This document shows, in pieces, positions 40,680 to 49,152 of a stretch of DNA of 52,018 nucleotides. A model generated the notes under the pieces. It saw nothing but the letters and a program-made list of their open reading frames with translations. It was not told the origin of the DNA and did no database searches. Position numbers and translations under genes: made by a program. Position 1 is the first letter of the stretch. Each line of letters opens with the position of its first letter. Source of the DNA: an uncultured Clostridia bacterium (lineage in GTDB: Bacteria; Bacillota; Peptococcia; Peptococcales; Peptococcaceae); contig CALXUG010000016.1 in the NCBI GenBank assembly GCA_944391625.1, positions 1 to 52,018 on the forward strand. The letters run 5' to 3'.

Positions 40680-41378
40680 TTGAGATTTACTGAAAAACAG
40701 TTATGTCAGGCGGCAAGAAGAGCTGACGAAAAATTGCTATCACAATTGTCTGACGAAACTTCCTACCAAGAATACGTGTTTTCTGAAACTTTTGAACAAA
40801 AGATGAAGTGGCTTATTCAGCAAATGCGTGTCAAGAATATAAAACAGAAGAAAGTTTTTCTTGGGTGGCAGTATTATATACGTAACGGTGTTGCGGTTAT
40901 ATTACTCTGTTTCTTTTTAACTTGTATTACTATACCAAATGTTGTACAGGCAGGATATTATAAATTGATTGAGGTAATAGAAACAGTGTTAACAGAATAT
41001 ACCAGATATCAGTACCACTCTACGGAACAGACGGATGAACTATTCATTCCAGTAACATTCGGTTATTTGCCGGAAGGCATGAAAGAAATTACTTATCGTG
41101 AAACGGAAACAAGTGTACATACTATATACAGAAATCAATATCAGTACTTTAGATTAGAACAGCGAATATTTAGGCATATTGATGGTATGACGTATATTAT
41201 TGATACAGAGGATACGACTATTGAGACAGTTTGTATAGGGACAGAAAAAATACAGTTAATTAAAAAAAATGGTGTGTATAGTTATGTGTGGTTACATGAA
41301 AAATATCATATAAAAGGACAGAGTAACTTGTCCATTGAAGAGATTATAAAAATTTTAGAAACAATCACAATAGAATAA
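40680..41378 (+). CDS. DUF4367-like membrane protein (probable anti-sigma factor)
   Basis: A 232-residue protein with a cytoplasmic N-terminal region (1-65), one membrane helix (about 69-86) and an outside DUF4367-like domain (FIPVTFGYLPEGMKEITYRE ... KIQLIKKNGVYSYVWL). Such proteins are commonly encoded after ECF sigma genes in Clostridia and are thought to hold the sigma factor at the membrane. TTG start at 40680 behind GAGGCGGTG, 3 bp after the sigma stop. Confidence 0.8.
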   Translation: MRFTEKQLCQAARRADEKLLSQLSDETSYQEYVFSETFEQKMKWLIQQMRVKNIKQKKVFLGWQYYIRNGVAVILLCFFLTCITIPNVVQAGYYKLIEVIETVLTEYTRYQYHSTEQTDELFIPVTFGYLPEGMKEITYRETETSVHTIYRNQYQYFRLEQRIFRHIDGMTYIIDTEDTTIETVCIGTEKIQLIKKNGVYSYVWLHEKYHIKGQSNLSIEEIIKILETITIE

Positions 41379-41379
41379 G

Positions 41380-41484
41380 AAATACCGTTACTAGTTATTT
41401 GTGGAATTCTTTTGAGAGTTAGAGAGTAAACCTAATACTTGAGAGATTAATTCAGTGGAAAAGAACTGGTAGCGGTATTTTTGT
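41380..41484 (+). terminator. terminator of the sigma/anti-sigma operon
   Basis: AAATACCGTTACTAGTT (41380-41396) pairs with AACTGGTAGCGGTATTT (41464-41480), two G-T pairs, with a 67-nt loop, then a short T run. Confidence 0.6.
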
Positions 41485-41732
41485 TTATGTTTCATAAAAA
41501 ATTAGAAAAAGCTGTCAGATTTTTATGATTTAGATAGATATAGAAGATAGGAAATTGTAAAAGTTGAAGCAATAAAACGCCATTTTTAGGGAGACTAGCG
41601 CTAATTGTGTATTATGCTGAAAATAGTGAAAGAAACGTATAAATATACGTACTTAAAAAGGGTTTTATTAAACCGGCTTTTAGACTTATACAATTACCTA
41701 AGATACGGAAGGTAAAAGGAGGTGAAGATGGG
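41485..41732. promoter_or_regulatory. control region of the secreted-protein operon
   Basis: A short inverted repeat ACGTATA-AA-TATACGT (41635-41650) and an A/T-rich segment with TACAAT near 41688 lie before a strong AAAGGAGGTG site. It could be an ECF or sigma-A promoter; I cannot decide. Confidence 0.35.
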
Positions 41733-42185
41733 ATGAAACAGAAGATAAAAAAAGCGGTTGCGATAATTTGCATGGGATCTGTAGTTTTAACAGCAGCGCC
41801 AACAGCTTCTATGGCAGGGAATATGTCTTTTTCGGTTGAAAGTCAGCAGGAAAATGATATCTCTCCATATATGATGTATATTCGAGATGCAATAAGTGCT
41901 TTATGGATTTCAGGCACAACAGCTACAGTAGATTGTAGTGTTTTAGGCACAGATGGTGTTGCAACAAAGGCAAAGGTAATTGCCGAATTACAGTTAAAGA
42001 GCGGTGACAACTGGTTACCAGTAAAAATTTGGACAGCAACAGAAAATGATTGCGAAGCTTATGTGTATGACACATATAAAGTGAAATCGGGAAACATTTA
42101 CCGAGTAAAAGCAACTGTAACTGTATGGGAAGGAAATTTATCAGAAACACAATATGTATATAGCGGAGAACAAAAATGCAATTAA
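41733..42185 (+). CDS. secreted protein of unknown function (cassette)
   Basis: A 150-residue exported protein. The signal peptide (KKAVAIICMGSVVLTAAPTA, cleavage near SMA-GN at residue 28) is followed by a Thr/Val/Tyr-rich beta domain (DNWLPVKIWTATENDCEAYV). Two cysteines near residues 69 and 110, plus one near the C-terminus, could form disulfides. I do not recognise the family. AAAGGAGGTGAAGATGGG precedes the ATG. Co-transcribed with the hydrolase gene behind it. Confidence 0.7.
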   Translation: MKQKIKKAVAIICMGSVVLTAAPTASMAGNMSFSVESQQENDISPYMMYIRDAISALWISGTTATVDCSVLGTDGVATKAKVIAELQLKSGDNWLPVKIWTATENDCEAYVYDTYKVKSGNIYRVKATVTVWEGNLSETQYVYSGEQKCN

Positions 42186-42186
42186 T

Positions 42187-42246
42187 TTATAAAGGACAGT
42201 GATAAATTATGAAAAATTATAAAGGACAGTGATAAATTATGAAAAA
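42187..42246 (+). repeat. 30-bp tandem duplication of a ribosome site and start codon
   Basis: The unit containing AAAGGACAGTGATAAATTATG occurs twice (AAAGGACAGT at 42191 and 42221, period 30). The first copy's ATG (42209) opens a seven-codon frame MKNYKGQ that stops at the second copy's ribosome site; the second ATG (42239) starts the hydrolase gene. Confidence 0.85.
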
Positions 42247-42988
42247 ACAACTAAAAAAAATGATGGCAGTTGTATTAACGACTGTGATGGCATTATCAGT
42301 TCCGACATTTACAGCATTTGCAGCAGATGAACACAGTTACGAAACATTGTTTCCGTACGAAAAATATTTGGAAAAGGTTGAACAGGGGTATATTGCTCCA
42401 GATGTTTCCTATGAGACATTGGCGAGAGCAAATCAGAAAACTTTTGAAGATTTATGTTCTTCTATGGACAACAATCCTAATTTTACTTTAATTTACGAGA
42501 GTGATAGTTATATAGATCCGTTAACAGTAGTAGAAACATTATATCCAGGAGATGTTTTTATTATGGAGGATACGTTAACCTCTAGTGCTATTTTAGGGCA
42601 TGCAGCAATGGCGGTTTCAAATACTGAAATTGCGAATATTGTAGGGGAAGAAACTGTAGCTGACATTGTGCCTAGAAGTACATTTGATGACTACTATAAA
42701 AATCAAGAAAGAGCTGTTAAAATTTATAGGTCTAATAATTATAACTGGGGTGTAGATGCTGCACTCTGGGCAGACAAAACTTTCAGAGGAACCAAGATCC
42801 CTTACAAGATTACGATGAATTTAACAAGTACTAGTTCAGTATATTGTTCTAAATTGGTATACCAAGCGTATCGTTATGGTGCAGGATTTACCTCTCTATG
42901 GCGAGAAGAAAACTATGATATAATTACACCATATGGATTACCGGACTATATTAAAATTGGTAAGCATGGTGAATATGATACGGAATGA
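42239..42988 (+). CDS. secreted permuted NlpC/P60-type hydrolase
   Basis: A 249-residue exported protein; signal peptide to about Ala28 (TAFA-ADE). The order GDVFIMEDTLTSSAILGHAAM (His121) before SVYCSKLVYQAYRYG (Cys203) is the circularly permuted papain/NlpC-P60 layout (YiiX/YycO-like), where His precedes Cys. Relatives are amidases or peptidases acting on wall peptides or lipids. The stop codon overlaps the start of the next gene (ATGA), so they are translationally coupled. The substrate is unknown. Confidence 0.8.
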   Translation: MKKQLKKMMAVVLTTVMALSVPTFTAFAADEHSYETLFPYEKYLEKVEQGYIAPDVSYETLARANQKTFEDLCSSMDNNPNFTLIYESDSYIDPLTVVETLYPGDVFIMEDTLTSSAILGHAAMAVSNTEIANIVGEETVADIVPRSTFDDYYKNQERAVKIYRSNNYNWGVDAALWADKTFRGTKIPYKITMNLTSTSSVYCSKLVYQAYRYGAGFTSLWREENYDIITPYGLPDYIKIGKHGEYDTE

Positions 42989-43455
42989 TGAAAAATAAGT
43001 TTTTGTCTCGTATAGTGACTTGTGTGCTGATTTTTGTACTTGGTGTAGTAAGCTATTCTGCTGTGATGTTTGTGTACAAGGATACCAAATACACTTTGAT
43101 GAAAGATATTGCTGTATGTGCAGTGACGGCGTATTTAGAAGCGCAGGGATATGATGATGAGGTGGAGAAGCTTACTTGCGGCGTGGATAAAGTGGAAAAC
43201 TATTGGGTGAATGTTGAATTTTATCAGGATCAATGGCGATATATGTATGTATATTGGCCAAAGGAACCGGGGATTTTTGTAATAGTACCTAACCGACGAG
43301 TTGGGGAAGCGCCGCCGCAGCACTGTCCAGACTATGATGACAGGGAAGCGGGTTATATTGTATTTTACTATGGGTTAGATGACTACTTGCAGGAACATGA
43401 TTTTTCAGAATGGGAAACCTATGTAAAAAGAACACTTTTTGAACAGCATCTGTGA
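42985..43455 (+). CDS. small membrane protein (DUF3139-like)
   Basis: A 156-residue protein with one N-terminal membrane helix (about 9-30) and an outside domain with AYLEAQGYDDEVEKLTCGV, then NYWVNVEFYQDQWRYMYVYW. The spacing resembles DUF3139 proteins, though the match is weak. It overlaps the hydrolase gene by 4 bp. This tight coupling of a secreted hydrolase and a membrane protein could mean immunity or anchoring, but that is inference. Confidence 0.6.
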   Translation: MMKNKFLSRIVTCVLIFVLGVVSYSAVMFVYKDTKYTLMKDIAVCAVTAYLEAQGYDDEVEKLTCGVDKVENYWVNVEFYQDQWRYMYVYWPKEPGIFVIVPNRRVGEAPPQHCPDYDDREAGYIVFYYGLDDYLQEHDFSEWETYVKRTLFEQHL

Positions 43456-43481
43456 TGAACGGCTATCAATTGGTGCTGACT

Positions 43482-43507
43482 TGAAGTATCCATAAAAAGA
43501 ATAAGCC
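43482..43507. repeat. right 26-bp direct repeat of the 3.5-kb cassette
   Basis: Identical to 39941-39966. An additional AATTGGTG lies shortly before both copies (39935 and 43468). Here the repeat leads directly into a complete terminator stem. Confidence 0.9.
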
Positions 43508-43546
43508 ATTGCACAAGCAAATTTGTGCAGTGGCTTATTGCTTTTT
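43500..43546. terminator. terminator split from the XRE gene by the cassette
   Basis: AATAAGCCATTGCACAA pairs with TTTGTGCAGTGGCTTATT around GCAAA, then CTTTTT. Its first eight bases are also at the end of the left direct repeat, so this was probably the original terminator of the XRE gene at 39936. Confidence 0.75.
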
Positions 43547-43583
43547 GGACGGAAAAAATATAACCTATAATTGTAATTTATGA

Positions 43584-43796
43584 TTATTTCAGTTTGGTTT
43601 TGATAAACTGTGTAAACGTGGAGGCGTAGTAATCAGCCAGTGTGCTGCCGCTTTTTACGTCATAAAACGGGATGCTGTTGCCCAGCTCCTGCTCAAAGGT
43701 CAGGAATTCCTGGTCGACATCTAGTTTTTCAATACCAGGCAGTTTGGTTACCATGTTTTTCAGGCGATGCTCGAAAATTTCCAAATGTCCTTTCAT
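43584..43796 (-). CDS. small hypothetical protein
   Basis: A 70-residue soluble protein, MKGHLEIFEHRLKNM ... FEQELGNSIPFYDVKSGSTL, rich in charged residues. I do not recognise it. AAAGGAG fits the ATG at 43796 better than the ATG at 43802. It lies alone at the right edge of the island, convergent to the cassette. Confidence 0.65.
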   Translation of the reverse strand: MKGHLEIFEHRLKNMVTKLPGIEKLDVDQEFLTFEQELGNSIPFYDVKSGSTLADYYASTFTQFIKTKLK

Positions 43797-43878
43797 GATC
43801 ATTCTCCTTTCTGTAATTTGCGCTGATACTTATTCTAGCGTAAATGGAAAAATAAATAAAGAGTTTTAAAAAAAATGG

Positions 43879-43908
43879 TTGTATTTTAACTGCAATTAGA
43901 TATATAAT
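43879..43908 (+). promoter_or_regulatory. candidate trmB promoter
   Basis: -35 TTGTAT (43879-43884), 18-bp spacer, -10 TATAAT (43903-43908). An inverted repeat AGAGAAT/ATTCTCT (43917-43950 region) follows. Confidence 0.55.
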
Positions 43909-44013
43909 TTAGCTGTAGAGAATACAGAATACAAAATAAAAGAATTCTCTAATGGCAATTAGAATAGACTAATTTCTGAAAAAATTCTACTTTTTTAAGA
44001 CAGGGGAAGAAGC

Positions 44014-44664
44014 ATGGCAAGAGTACGCAAGCAGCCCGGCACCAGAGAAGCGTTGCTGCAATATGCGCCTGTTGTGGTGTTGGAACCGCAGCAATATCGC
44101 GGAGGCTGGCAGGCATGTTTTGGCAATACCAATCCTGTGCAGATGGAAATTGGTATGGGGAAAGGTCGTTTTATCAGCACGATGGCCCGGCAGCATCCGG
44201 ATATCAACTTTATCGGGGTGGAAGTCATTGAAGAAGTTCTGCTGGACGCTGTGAAACGGATGAACCGCAGCGGCGGTATTCCGGAAAATCTGCGTTTGGT
44301 ATGGGTGAATGCGGCATTGCTGCAGGAATTGTTTGCCGATGGAGAGATTGACCGGATTTACTTGAATTTTTCTGACCCATGGCCAAAGAGCAGACATAAA
44401 AAACGGCGGTTGACCCATGAATCTTTTTTGCAGCAGTATGCGGCAATCCTCAAACCGGAGGGACAGGTTCATTTTAAGACGGACAACCAGGAACTGTTTG
44501 AATTTTCGTTAAATGAATTCAGCGCCTGTCGTTGGATGCTCCATCATATTCAGTTGGATTTGTACCGGAAACTGCCGGAGGATAATGTAGCCACCGAGTA
44601 TGAAACCAAGTTTCATGAAAAAGGCATGCCCATCTATCGGTTGGAAGCGACCAAGCCGGAATAA
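44014..44664 (+). CDS. trmB: tRNA (guanosine(46)-N7)-methyltransferase
   Basis: A 216-residue SAM-dependent enzyme that makes m7G46 in tRNA. The SAM-binding motif is MEIGMGKGRF; NFIGVEV, and LNFSDPWPKSRHKKRR (the catalytic Asp-Pro-Trp-Pro-Lys motif) and YETKFHEKGMPIYRL are all present. Start ATG 44014 behind AGGGGAAGAAG. First core gene right of the accessory island. Confidence 0.96.
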   Translation: MARVRKQPGTREALLQYAPVVVLEPQQYRGGWQACFGNTNPVQMEIGMGKGRFISTMARQHPDINFIGVEVIEEVLLDAVKRMNRSGGIPENLRLVWVNAALLQELFADGEIDRIYLNFSDPWPKSRHKKRRLTHESFLQQYAAILKPEGQVHFKTDNQELFEFSLNEFSACRWMLHHIQLDLYRKLPEDNVATEYETKFHEKGMPIYRLEATKPE

Positions 44665-44789
44665 CGGCTGAAAGATGTGCGGCAAGACAGTTTTATTTCG
44701 CCGATCAAAATCGGGGCCGAAAGGCCACATAAGATTTTAAGCATAAAGATAACATTTTTATTATTATTTTTTTAAGGAGGCTTATTTTA

Positions 44790-46142
44790 ATGAGCGCTTA
44801 TATTGAAAGTGTAATTGAAAACGTTAAAAAAAGAAACCAGGGTGAACCAGAATTTATCCAGACTGTAGAAGAAGTTCTGCGTTCTCTGGAACCAGCTATG
44901 GCACAGCATCCAGAATACGAAGCAACTGATATTCTGGGCCGTCTGGTTGAACCAGAAAGACAGATTATCTTCCGTGTAGCATGGGTTGACGATGCTGGTA
45001 AAACACAGGTAAACCGTGGTTTCCGTGTACAGTTCAACAGTGCAATCGGGCCTTACAAAGGCGGTCTGCGTTTCCAGGCTAACGTTTACAGCGGTATCAT
45101 TAAATTCTTAGGTTTCGAACAGATCTTCAAAAACTCCCTGACCGGCCTGCCAATCGGCGGTGGTAAAGGTGGTTCCGACTTCGATCCAGCTGGTAAATCT
45201 GATGGAGAAATCATGCGTTTCTGCCAGGCTTTCATGACCGAACTGTATCGTCACATTGGTCCAGACGTTGACGTTCCAGCAGGCGACATGGGCGTAGGCG
45301 CAAAAGAAATCGGCTACATGTTTGGTCAGTACAAACGTATCAAAGGCAACTTTGAAAACGGCGTATTAACTGGTAAAGACCTGTCCTATGGCGGTTCTCT
45401 GATTCGTCCGGAAGCTACCGGTTTCGGTGCTGCTTACTTTGCACAGCACTTACTGAACCATGAAGGCACCTCCTTTGAAGGTAAAAAAGTTTCCATCACA
45501 GGTTTCGGTAACGTTGCTTGGGGTGTAGCTACAAAAGTTACAGAAATGGGCGGTACCATCGTTACAATTTCTGGTCCAGATGGATACATCTATGACCCAG
45601 AAGGCGTTAAAGGTGAAAAAATTGATTATCTGTTAGACATGAGAGCATCCGGCGCTAACAAAGTATCCGTATATGCTGACAAATTCCCATCTGCTACCTT
45701 CTATCCAGGTGAAAAACCATGGGGTAAAATTGAAGGCGTTGATGTTTACATGCCATGCGCTACTCAGAACGAAATCAGAATCGAAGATGCTGAAGCAATC
45801 GTTAAACAGGGCGTTAAATATGTTGTTGAAGTATCCAACATGCCTTGCACCAACGATGCAATCGCTTGCATGCAGAAAGCTGGCATCGTAATGGCTCCAT
45901 CTAAAGCTGTTAATGCCGGTGGTGTAGCAGTATCCGCTCTGGAAATGAGCCAGAACTCCCAGAGACTGTCCTGGACTGCTGAAGAAGTAGATAAGAGATT
46001 GTTCGATATCATGAAAGACATTCATGATAACGCAGCTTCCGCAGCTGAAGAATATGGTCTGGGCTACAACCTGATGGCTGGTGCTAACCTGGCTGGCTTC
46101 AGAAAGGTTGCGAGAGCTATGTATTTGGAAGGTGTACTGTAA
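44790..46142 (+). CDS. gdhA: NADP-specific glutamate dehydrogenase
   Basis: A 450-residue hexameric glutamate dehydrogenase (family I) catalysing 2-oxoglutarate + NH3 + NADPH to glutamate. Catalytic region: GPYKGGLRF and PIGGGKGGSDFDP, and the nucleotide-binding VSITGFGNVAWGVATK. The codon usage is clearly more biased (CTG, AAA, GAA, CCA) than in neighbours, a sign of high expression. AAGGAGGC ribosome site (44774-44781). NADP preference is inferred from overall similarity. Confidence 0.96.
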   Translation: MSAYIESVIENVKKRNQGEPEFIQTVEEVLRSLEPAMAQHPEYEATDILGRLVEPERQIIFRVAWVDDAGKTQVNRGFRVQFNSAIGPYKGGLRFQANVYSGIIKFLGFEQIFKNSLTGLPIGGGKGGSDFDPAGKSDGEIMRFCQAFMTELYRHIGPDVDVPAGDMGVGAKEIGYMFGQYKRIKGNFENGVLTGKDLSYGGSLIRPEATGFGAAYFAQHLLNHEGTSFEGKKVSITGFGNVAWGVATKVTEMGGTIVTISGPDGYIYDPEGVKGEKIDYLLDMRASGANKVSVYADKFPSATFYPGEKPWGKIEGVDVYMPCATQNEIRIEDAEAIVKQGVKYVVEVSNMPCTNDAIACMQKAGIVMAPSKAVNAGGVAVSALEMSQNSQRLSWTAEEVDKRLFDIMKDIHDNAASAAEEYGLGYNLMAGANLAGFRKVARAMYLEGVL

Positions 46143-46482
46143 GATAAAAGACGGACTTGTTAATTTTCCGTATTGCGTCGTTGTTTTTCAATTTGCTTGC
46201 TTGCGTACCATTTGTACGCGGCGCTGCGCAAATTGAAAAGCCGCCTAGCACTACAAAAAATTACCATCGTCCTTGGATTGGATGTATTTGACGGTGTCGC
46301 ATTTTTCCAAAAGCCGCCCTGTCAGCTGCAAAAAATCCTGCGTCTTTCGGTTGGATGAAAATCCGGCGTTTTGATACAGTCCCGTTTGATAAAAAGTAGT
46401 ATATTAGGTAAAACTGTGAGGTTCTGCGTTCTTGGCATAGTGAGCGTATGAATACAAAACATTAGCCTTCCTATATTATTTT
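46143..46482. other. gdhA downstream region with a cruciform
   Basis: No gene. It contains a hairpin with outer arms TTTTCAATTTGC (46185-46196) and GCAAATTGAAAA (46228-46239) and an inner GCGTAC/GTACGC stem (46203-46219). It lacks a T run, so it is not a normal terminator. Confidence 0.55.
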
Positions 46483-46524
46483 GAGAGGATTTCTTTCTTA
46501 TAAAAGAGAGAAGTCCTCTCTTTG
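46483..46524 (+). terminator. probable gdhA terminator
   Basis: GAGAGGATTTCTTTCT pairs with AGAGAGAAGTCCTCTC, then TTTG. It is 340 bp after the gdhA stop. Confidence 0.6.
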
Positions 46525-46607
46525 CGTTTGCGGCAGAATATATAGGCGCAGGAATGAGATTGTGTGGAATTGTATAGATAACGAAGTTGTGTAAAGAAGT
46601 AAGCAAG

Positions 46608-46656
46608 ATGGGGCTGCGGTATTGGTTTAAGGGTTTGCCAATACTACAGCCCCATT
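46608..46656. terminator. terminator of the ABC-F gene
   Basis: ATGGGGCTGCGGTATTGG pairs with CCAATACTACAGCCCCAT around a 12-nt loop. It ends about 15 bp after the ABC-F stop on the minus strand and can act in both directions. Confidence 0.8.
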
Positions 46657-46669
46657 TGGAGTTGTGTGT

Positions 46670-48568
46670 TTATTTTTGCTGAGCGATTTGTTCTGCTTTT
46701 TCCATCAAGTATTCCCAGCGTTCCATTTTGGCCATGAGCTGTGCTTCCAGTTCTTCTTTGATTTTGCTGATATCGTTCAGTTTGACAAAGTTGGTGCTGT
46801 TGGCAGCCATGTCATTGTCGCACTGCTGGATTTTTTGCTCCAGGTTTTCAATGTCGGCTTCGATGGTTTCGTATTCTTTGGCTTCTTGATAGGTAAATTT
46901 TAATTTTTGGCTGCGCTGTCTGGTGTCGGCCTTTTTTTCTTTGGGCGCAGACGGCGCTGCAACAGGCTGCTGCAATTGTTTCTTTTCGGCATAGTCGCTG
47001 TAGTTGCCGGTGTAGATGGTTACCTGACCGTTGCCTTCAAAGGCAAAAATGCGCTGGGCGATGCGGTCCAAAAAGTAACGGTCATGGCTGACGGCAATCA
47101 CTGGGCCGGAGAAGTGGTCAATAAAGTCTTCTAAAATTTGCAGGGTTTGAATATCCAGGTCGTTAGTGGGTTCGTCCAGCAGCAATACGTTGACATCATC
47201 CATCAGTACGCCCAGCAGGTAAAGGCGGCGTTTTTCACCGCCGGACAGCTGGCTGATGCGGGAGTGCTGCTGGGCGCCGCTGAACAGAAACCGATCCAGC
47301 ATACGGGCGGCAGAAATGAGGGTGCCGTCGCCGCTGTGAATATATTCGCCTTTTTCCCGCACATAGTCGATAACTTTCATATCTTCCGGTAAATTGCTGT
47401 TATCCTGGGTGTAGTAGCCGATGCGCACAGTGTCGCCCAGCGTGACGGAACCGCTGTCGTAAGGCATTTGCTTGCCGATGATATTGAGCAGTGTGGATTT
47501 TCCCAGTCCGTTGTTGCCTACAATACCGATTCGATCATCACGGATAACGGCATAGGTGAGATCGGCAATGCAGACTTTGTCACCAAAGGTTTTGCGCAGA
47601 TGCTCCAGTTCGATAATTTTTTTGCCCAAGCGGGAATGCTGCAGGGAAATATCCAGTTTTTCGTCCTGCTGGCTGGTCAGTGAATCTTCCAGCTGATAAA
47701 AGCGTTCGATGCGGGCTTTTTGTTTGGTGCGCCGGGCTTCTACGCCTTTGCGCATCCAGGCCAGTTCTTGTTTGTAAAGGGCATGGGCTTTTTCCTGCAT
47801 GCGCTGTTCGGCCTCTTCCCGCTGGGTTTTCAATTCCAGGAAGGTTTGGTAATTGCCTTCGTAAGAATAAAGTTTGGCGTTGTTGAGCTCTAAAATCCGA
47901 TTGGTAACCCGGTCTAAAAAGTAACGGTCGTGGGTTACCATCAGCAGAGCGCAGTTTTTGCCTTTTAAATGCTGCTCTAAAAATTCAATGGCTTCGTTGT
48001 CCAGATGGTTGGTGGGTTCGTCCAGAATCAGCAGGTTGCAGGGACGGATCAAAGCGCCGGCCAGAGCGATTCGTTTACGCTGCCCGCCGGATAAAGCGCC
48101 GACTTTGGCAGAAAAGTCGTGAATGCCCAGCTTGTTTAAAATGGCTTTGGCTTCGCTTTCTAATTGCCAGGCGTTTTGTTCATCCATTTGGGCGCTGAGT
48201 TCTAACAGCTGTTGGGTGAGCGCCTGATTGCCGGGATCATGATCCAAGGCGTCCAGTGTCTGTTCGTAGCTGCGCAGCACTTTCATAAAGGCAGATTCAC
48301 CGCGGAAAATCTGCTGCAGAACGGTGGCGTTTTCGTCAAAGTCGGGATGCTGGGGCAGATATTCCATTACCAGCTGGTTGGAAGTTTGTATTTCGCCGTT
48401 GTCGGCCTGAGCCAGCCCGGCCAGAATGCGCAGCAGGGTGGATTTGCCGGTGCCGTTTACACCCAGCAGACCAATTTTGTCATTGCTGTCAATGTTGAGA
48501 GAGATATGGTCAAAGATGGTTTTTAATCCATAGGTTTTGTATAAATCGGTGGCGGATAATAAAAGCAT
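46670..48568 (-). CDS. ABC-F family ATP-binding protein
   Basis: A 632-residue tandem ATPase without membrane segments. Domain 1 Walker A GVNGTGKST, signature LSGGQRKRIAL, Walker B LLILDEPTNHLD; domain 2 GNNGLGKST, LSGGEKRRL, VLLLDEPTNDLD. A coiled-coil linker (QREEAEQRMQEKAHALYKQE) and a C-terminal coiled coil (QEAKEYETIEADIENLEQKI) follow, as in Uup / YfmR-type ABC-F proteins that act on ribosomes. A housekeeping role is more likely than antibiotic resistance. AAAGGAACAA precedes the ATG. Confidence 0.93.
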   Translation of the reverse strand: MLLLSATDLYKTYGLKTIFDHISLNIDSNDKIGLLGVNGTGKSTLLRILAGLAQADNGEIQTSNQLVMEYLPQHPDFDENATVLQQIFRGESAFMKVLRSYEQTLDALDHDPGNQALTQQLLELSAQMDEQNAWQLESEAKAILNKLGIHDFSAKVGALSGGQRKRIALAGALIRPCNLLILDEPTNHLDNEAIEFLEQHLKGKNCALLMVTHDRYFLDRVTNRILELNNAKLYSYEGNYQTFLELKTQREEAEQRMQEKAHALYKQELAWMRKGVEARRTKQKARIERFYQLEDSLTSQQDEKLDISLQHSRLGKKIIELEHLRKTFGDKVCIADLTYAVIRDDRIGIVGNNGLGKSTLLNIIGKQMPYDSGSVTLGDTVRIGYYTQDNSNLPEDMKVIDYVREKGEYIHSGDGTLISAARMLDRFLFSGAQQHSRISQLSGGEKRRLYLLGVLMDDVNVLLLDEPTNDLDIQTLQILEDFIDHFSGPVIAVSHDRYFLDRIAQRIFAFEGNGQVTIYTGNYSDYAEKKQLQQPVAAPSAPKEKKADTRQRSQKLKFTYQEAKEYETIEADIENLEQKIQQCDNDMAANSTNFVKLNDISKIKEELEAQLMAKMERWEYLMEKAEQIAQQK

Positions 48569-48796
48569 AGGATTGTTCCTTTCTGAGCAGTATTTAGGTA
48601 AAACTGGAAATAATCAATAAACTGTATATAAGATGTTACTGGTCGAAATAGTATAATAAATGTAAATGGAACCAACGGATACTTTCTGTAAAAAGCAAAC
48701 AGAAAACAGACAGATGGTGCCATTGTATTTTGATTGCTGACAGCAATGGTATTTATGCTACCGGCTTGGTGTTTTTAGTATACCTGATTTCAGACA

Positions 48797-48831
48797 ATAA
48801 AAAAAGCTGTATTTCATCTGAAATACAGCTT
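48797..48831 (-). terminator. terminator of the tRNA-Arg/tRNA-Ser unit
   Basis: AAGCTGTATTTCA (48804-48816) pairs perfectly with TGAAATACAGCTT (48819-48831), followed on the minus strand by TTTTTT. Confidence 0.9.
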
Positions 48832-48834
48832 GAG

Positions 48835-48908
48835 TGCGCCGGGAGGGATTCGAACCCCCGACCCCATGGTTCGTAGCCATGTACTCTATCCAACTGAGCT
48901 ACCGGCGC
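48835..48908 (-). tRNA. tRNA-Arg (anticodon ACG)
   Basis: A 74-nt tRNA. Acceptor arms GCGCCGG/CCGGCGC, discriminator A, anticodon stem CATGG/CCATG with loop CTACGAA. TTCGAAT T-loop. CCA is not encoded. The ACG anticodon is the TadA substrate. Confidence 0.95.
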
Positions 48909-48915
48909 ATATGAA

Positions 48916-49004
48916 CGGAGAGAGTGGGATTTGAACCCACGATGCAGTTTGACCCGCATACTCCCTTAGCAGGGGAGCGCCTTCGGCCTCTCGGCCATCT
49001 CTCC
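48916..49004 (-). tRNA. tRNA-Ser (anticodon GCT)
   Basis: An 89-nt type II tRNA. Acceptor GGAGAGA/TCTCTCC, anticodon loop CTGCTAA with anticodon GCT, long variable arm and GTTCAAAT T-loop. No encoded CCA. It lies 7 bp before tRNA-Arg and shares its transcript. Confidence 0.95.
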
Positions 49005-49152
49005 TTACCAACTCTGACAGTATAACACGTTGTTTCAGAAATGTCCAGAACTTTTTTGAAAAAATTTAAAAAAGATGAAAAAATAATTATTTATCAGATG
49101 AAAAGTATTGGTTGGTTTGTAAAATTGATTTAAGGTGGTGTGCGACCGATTG

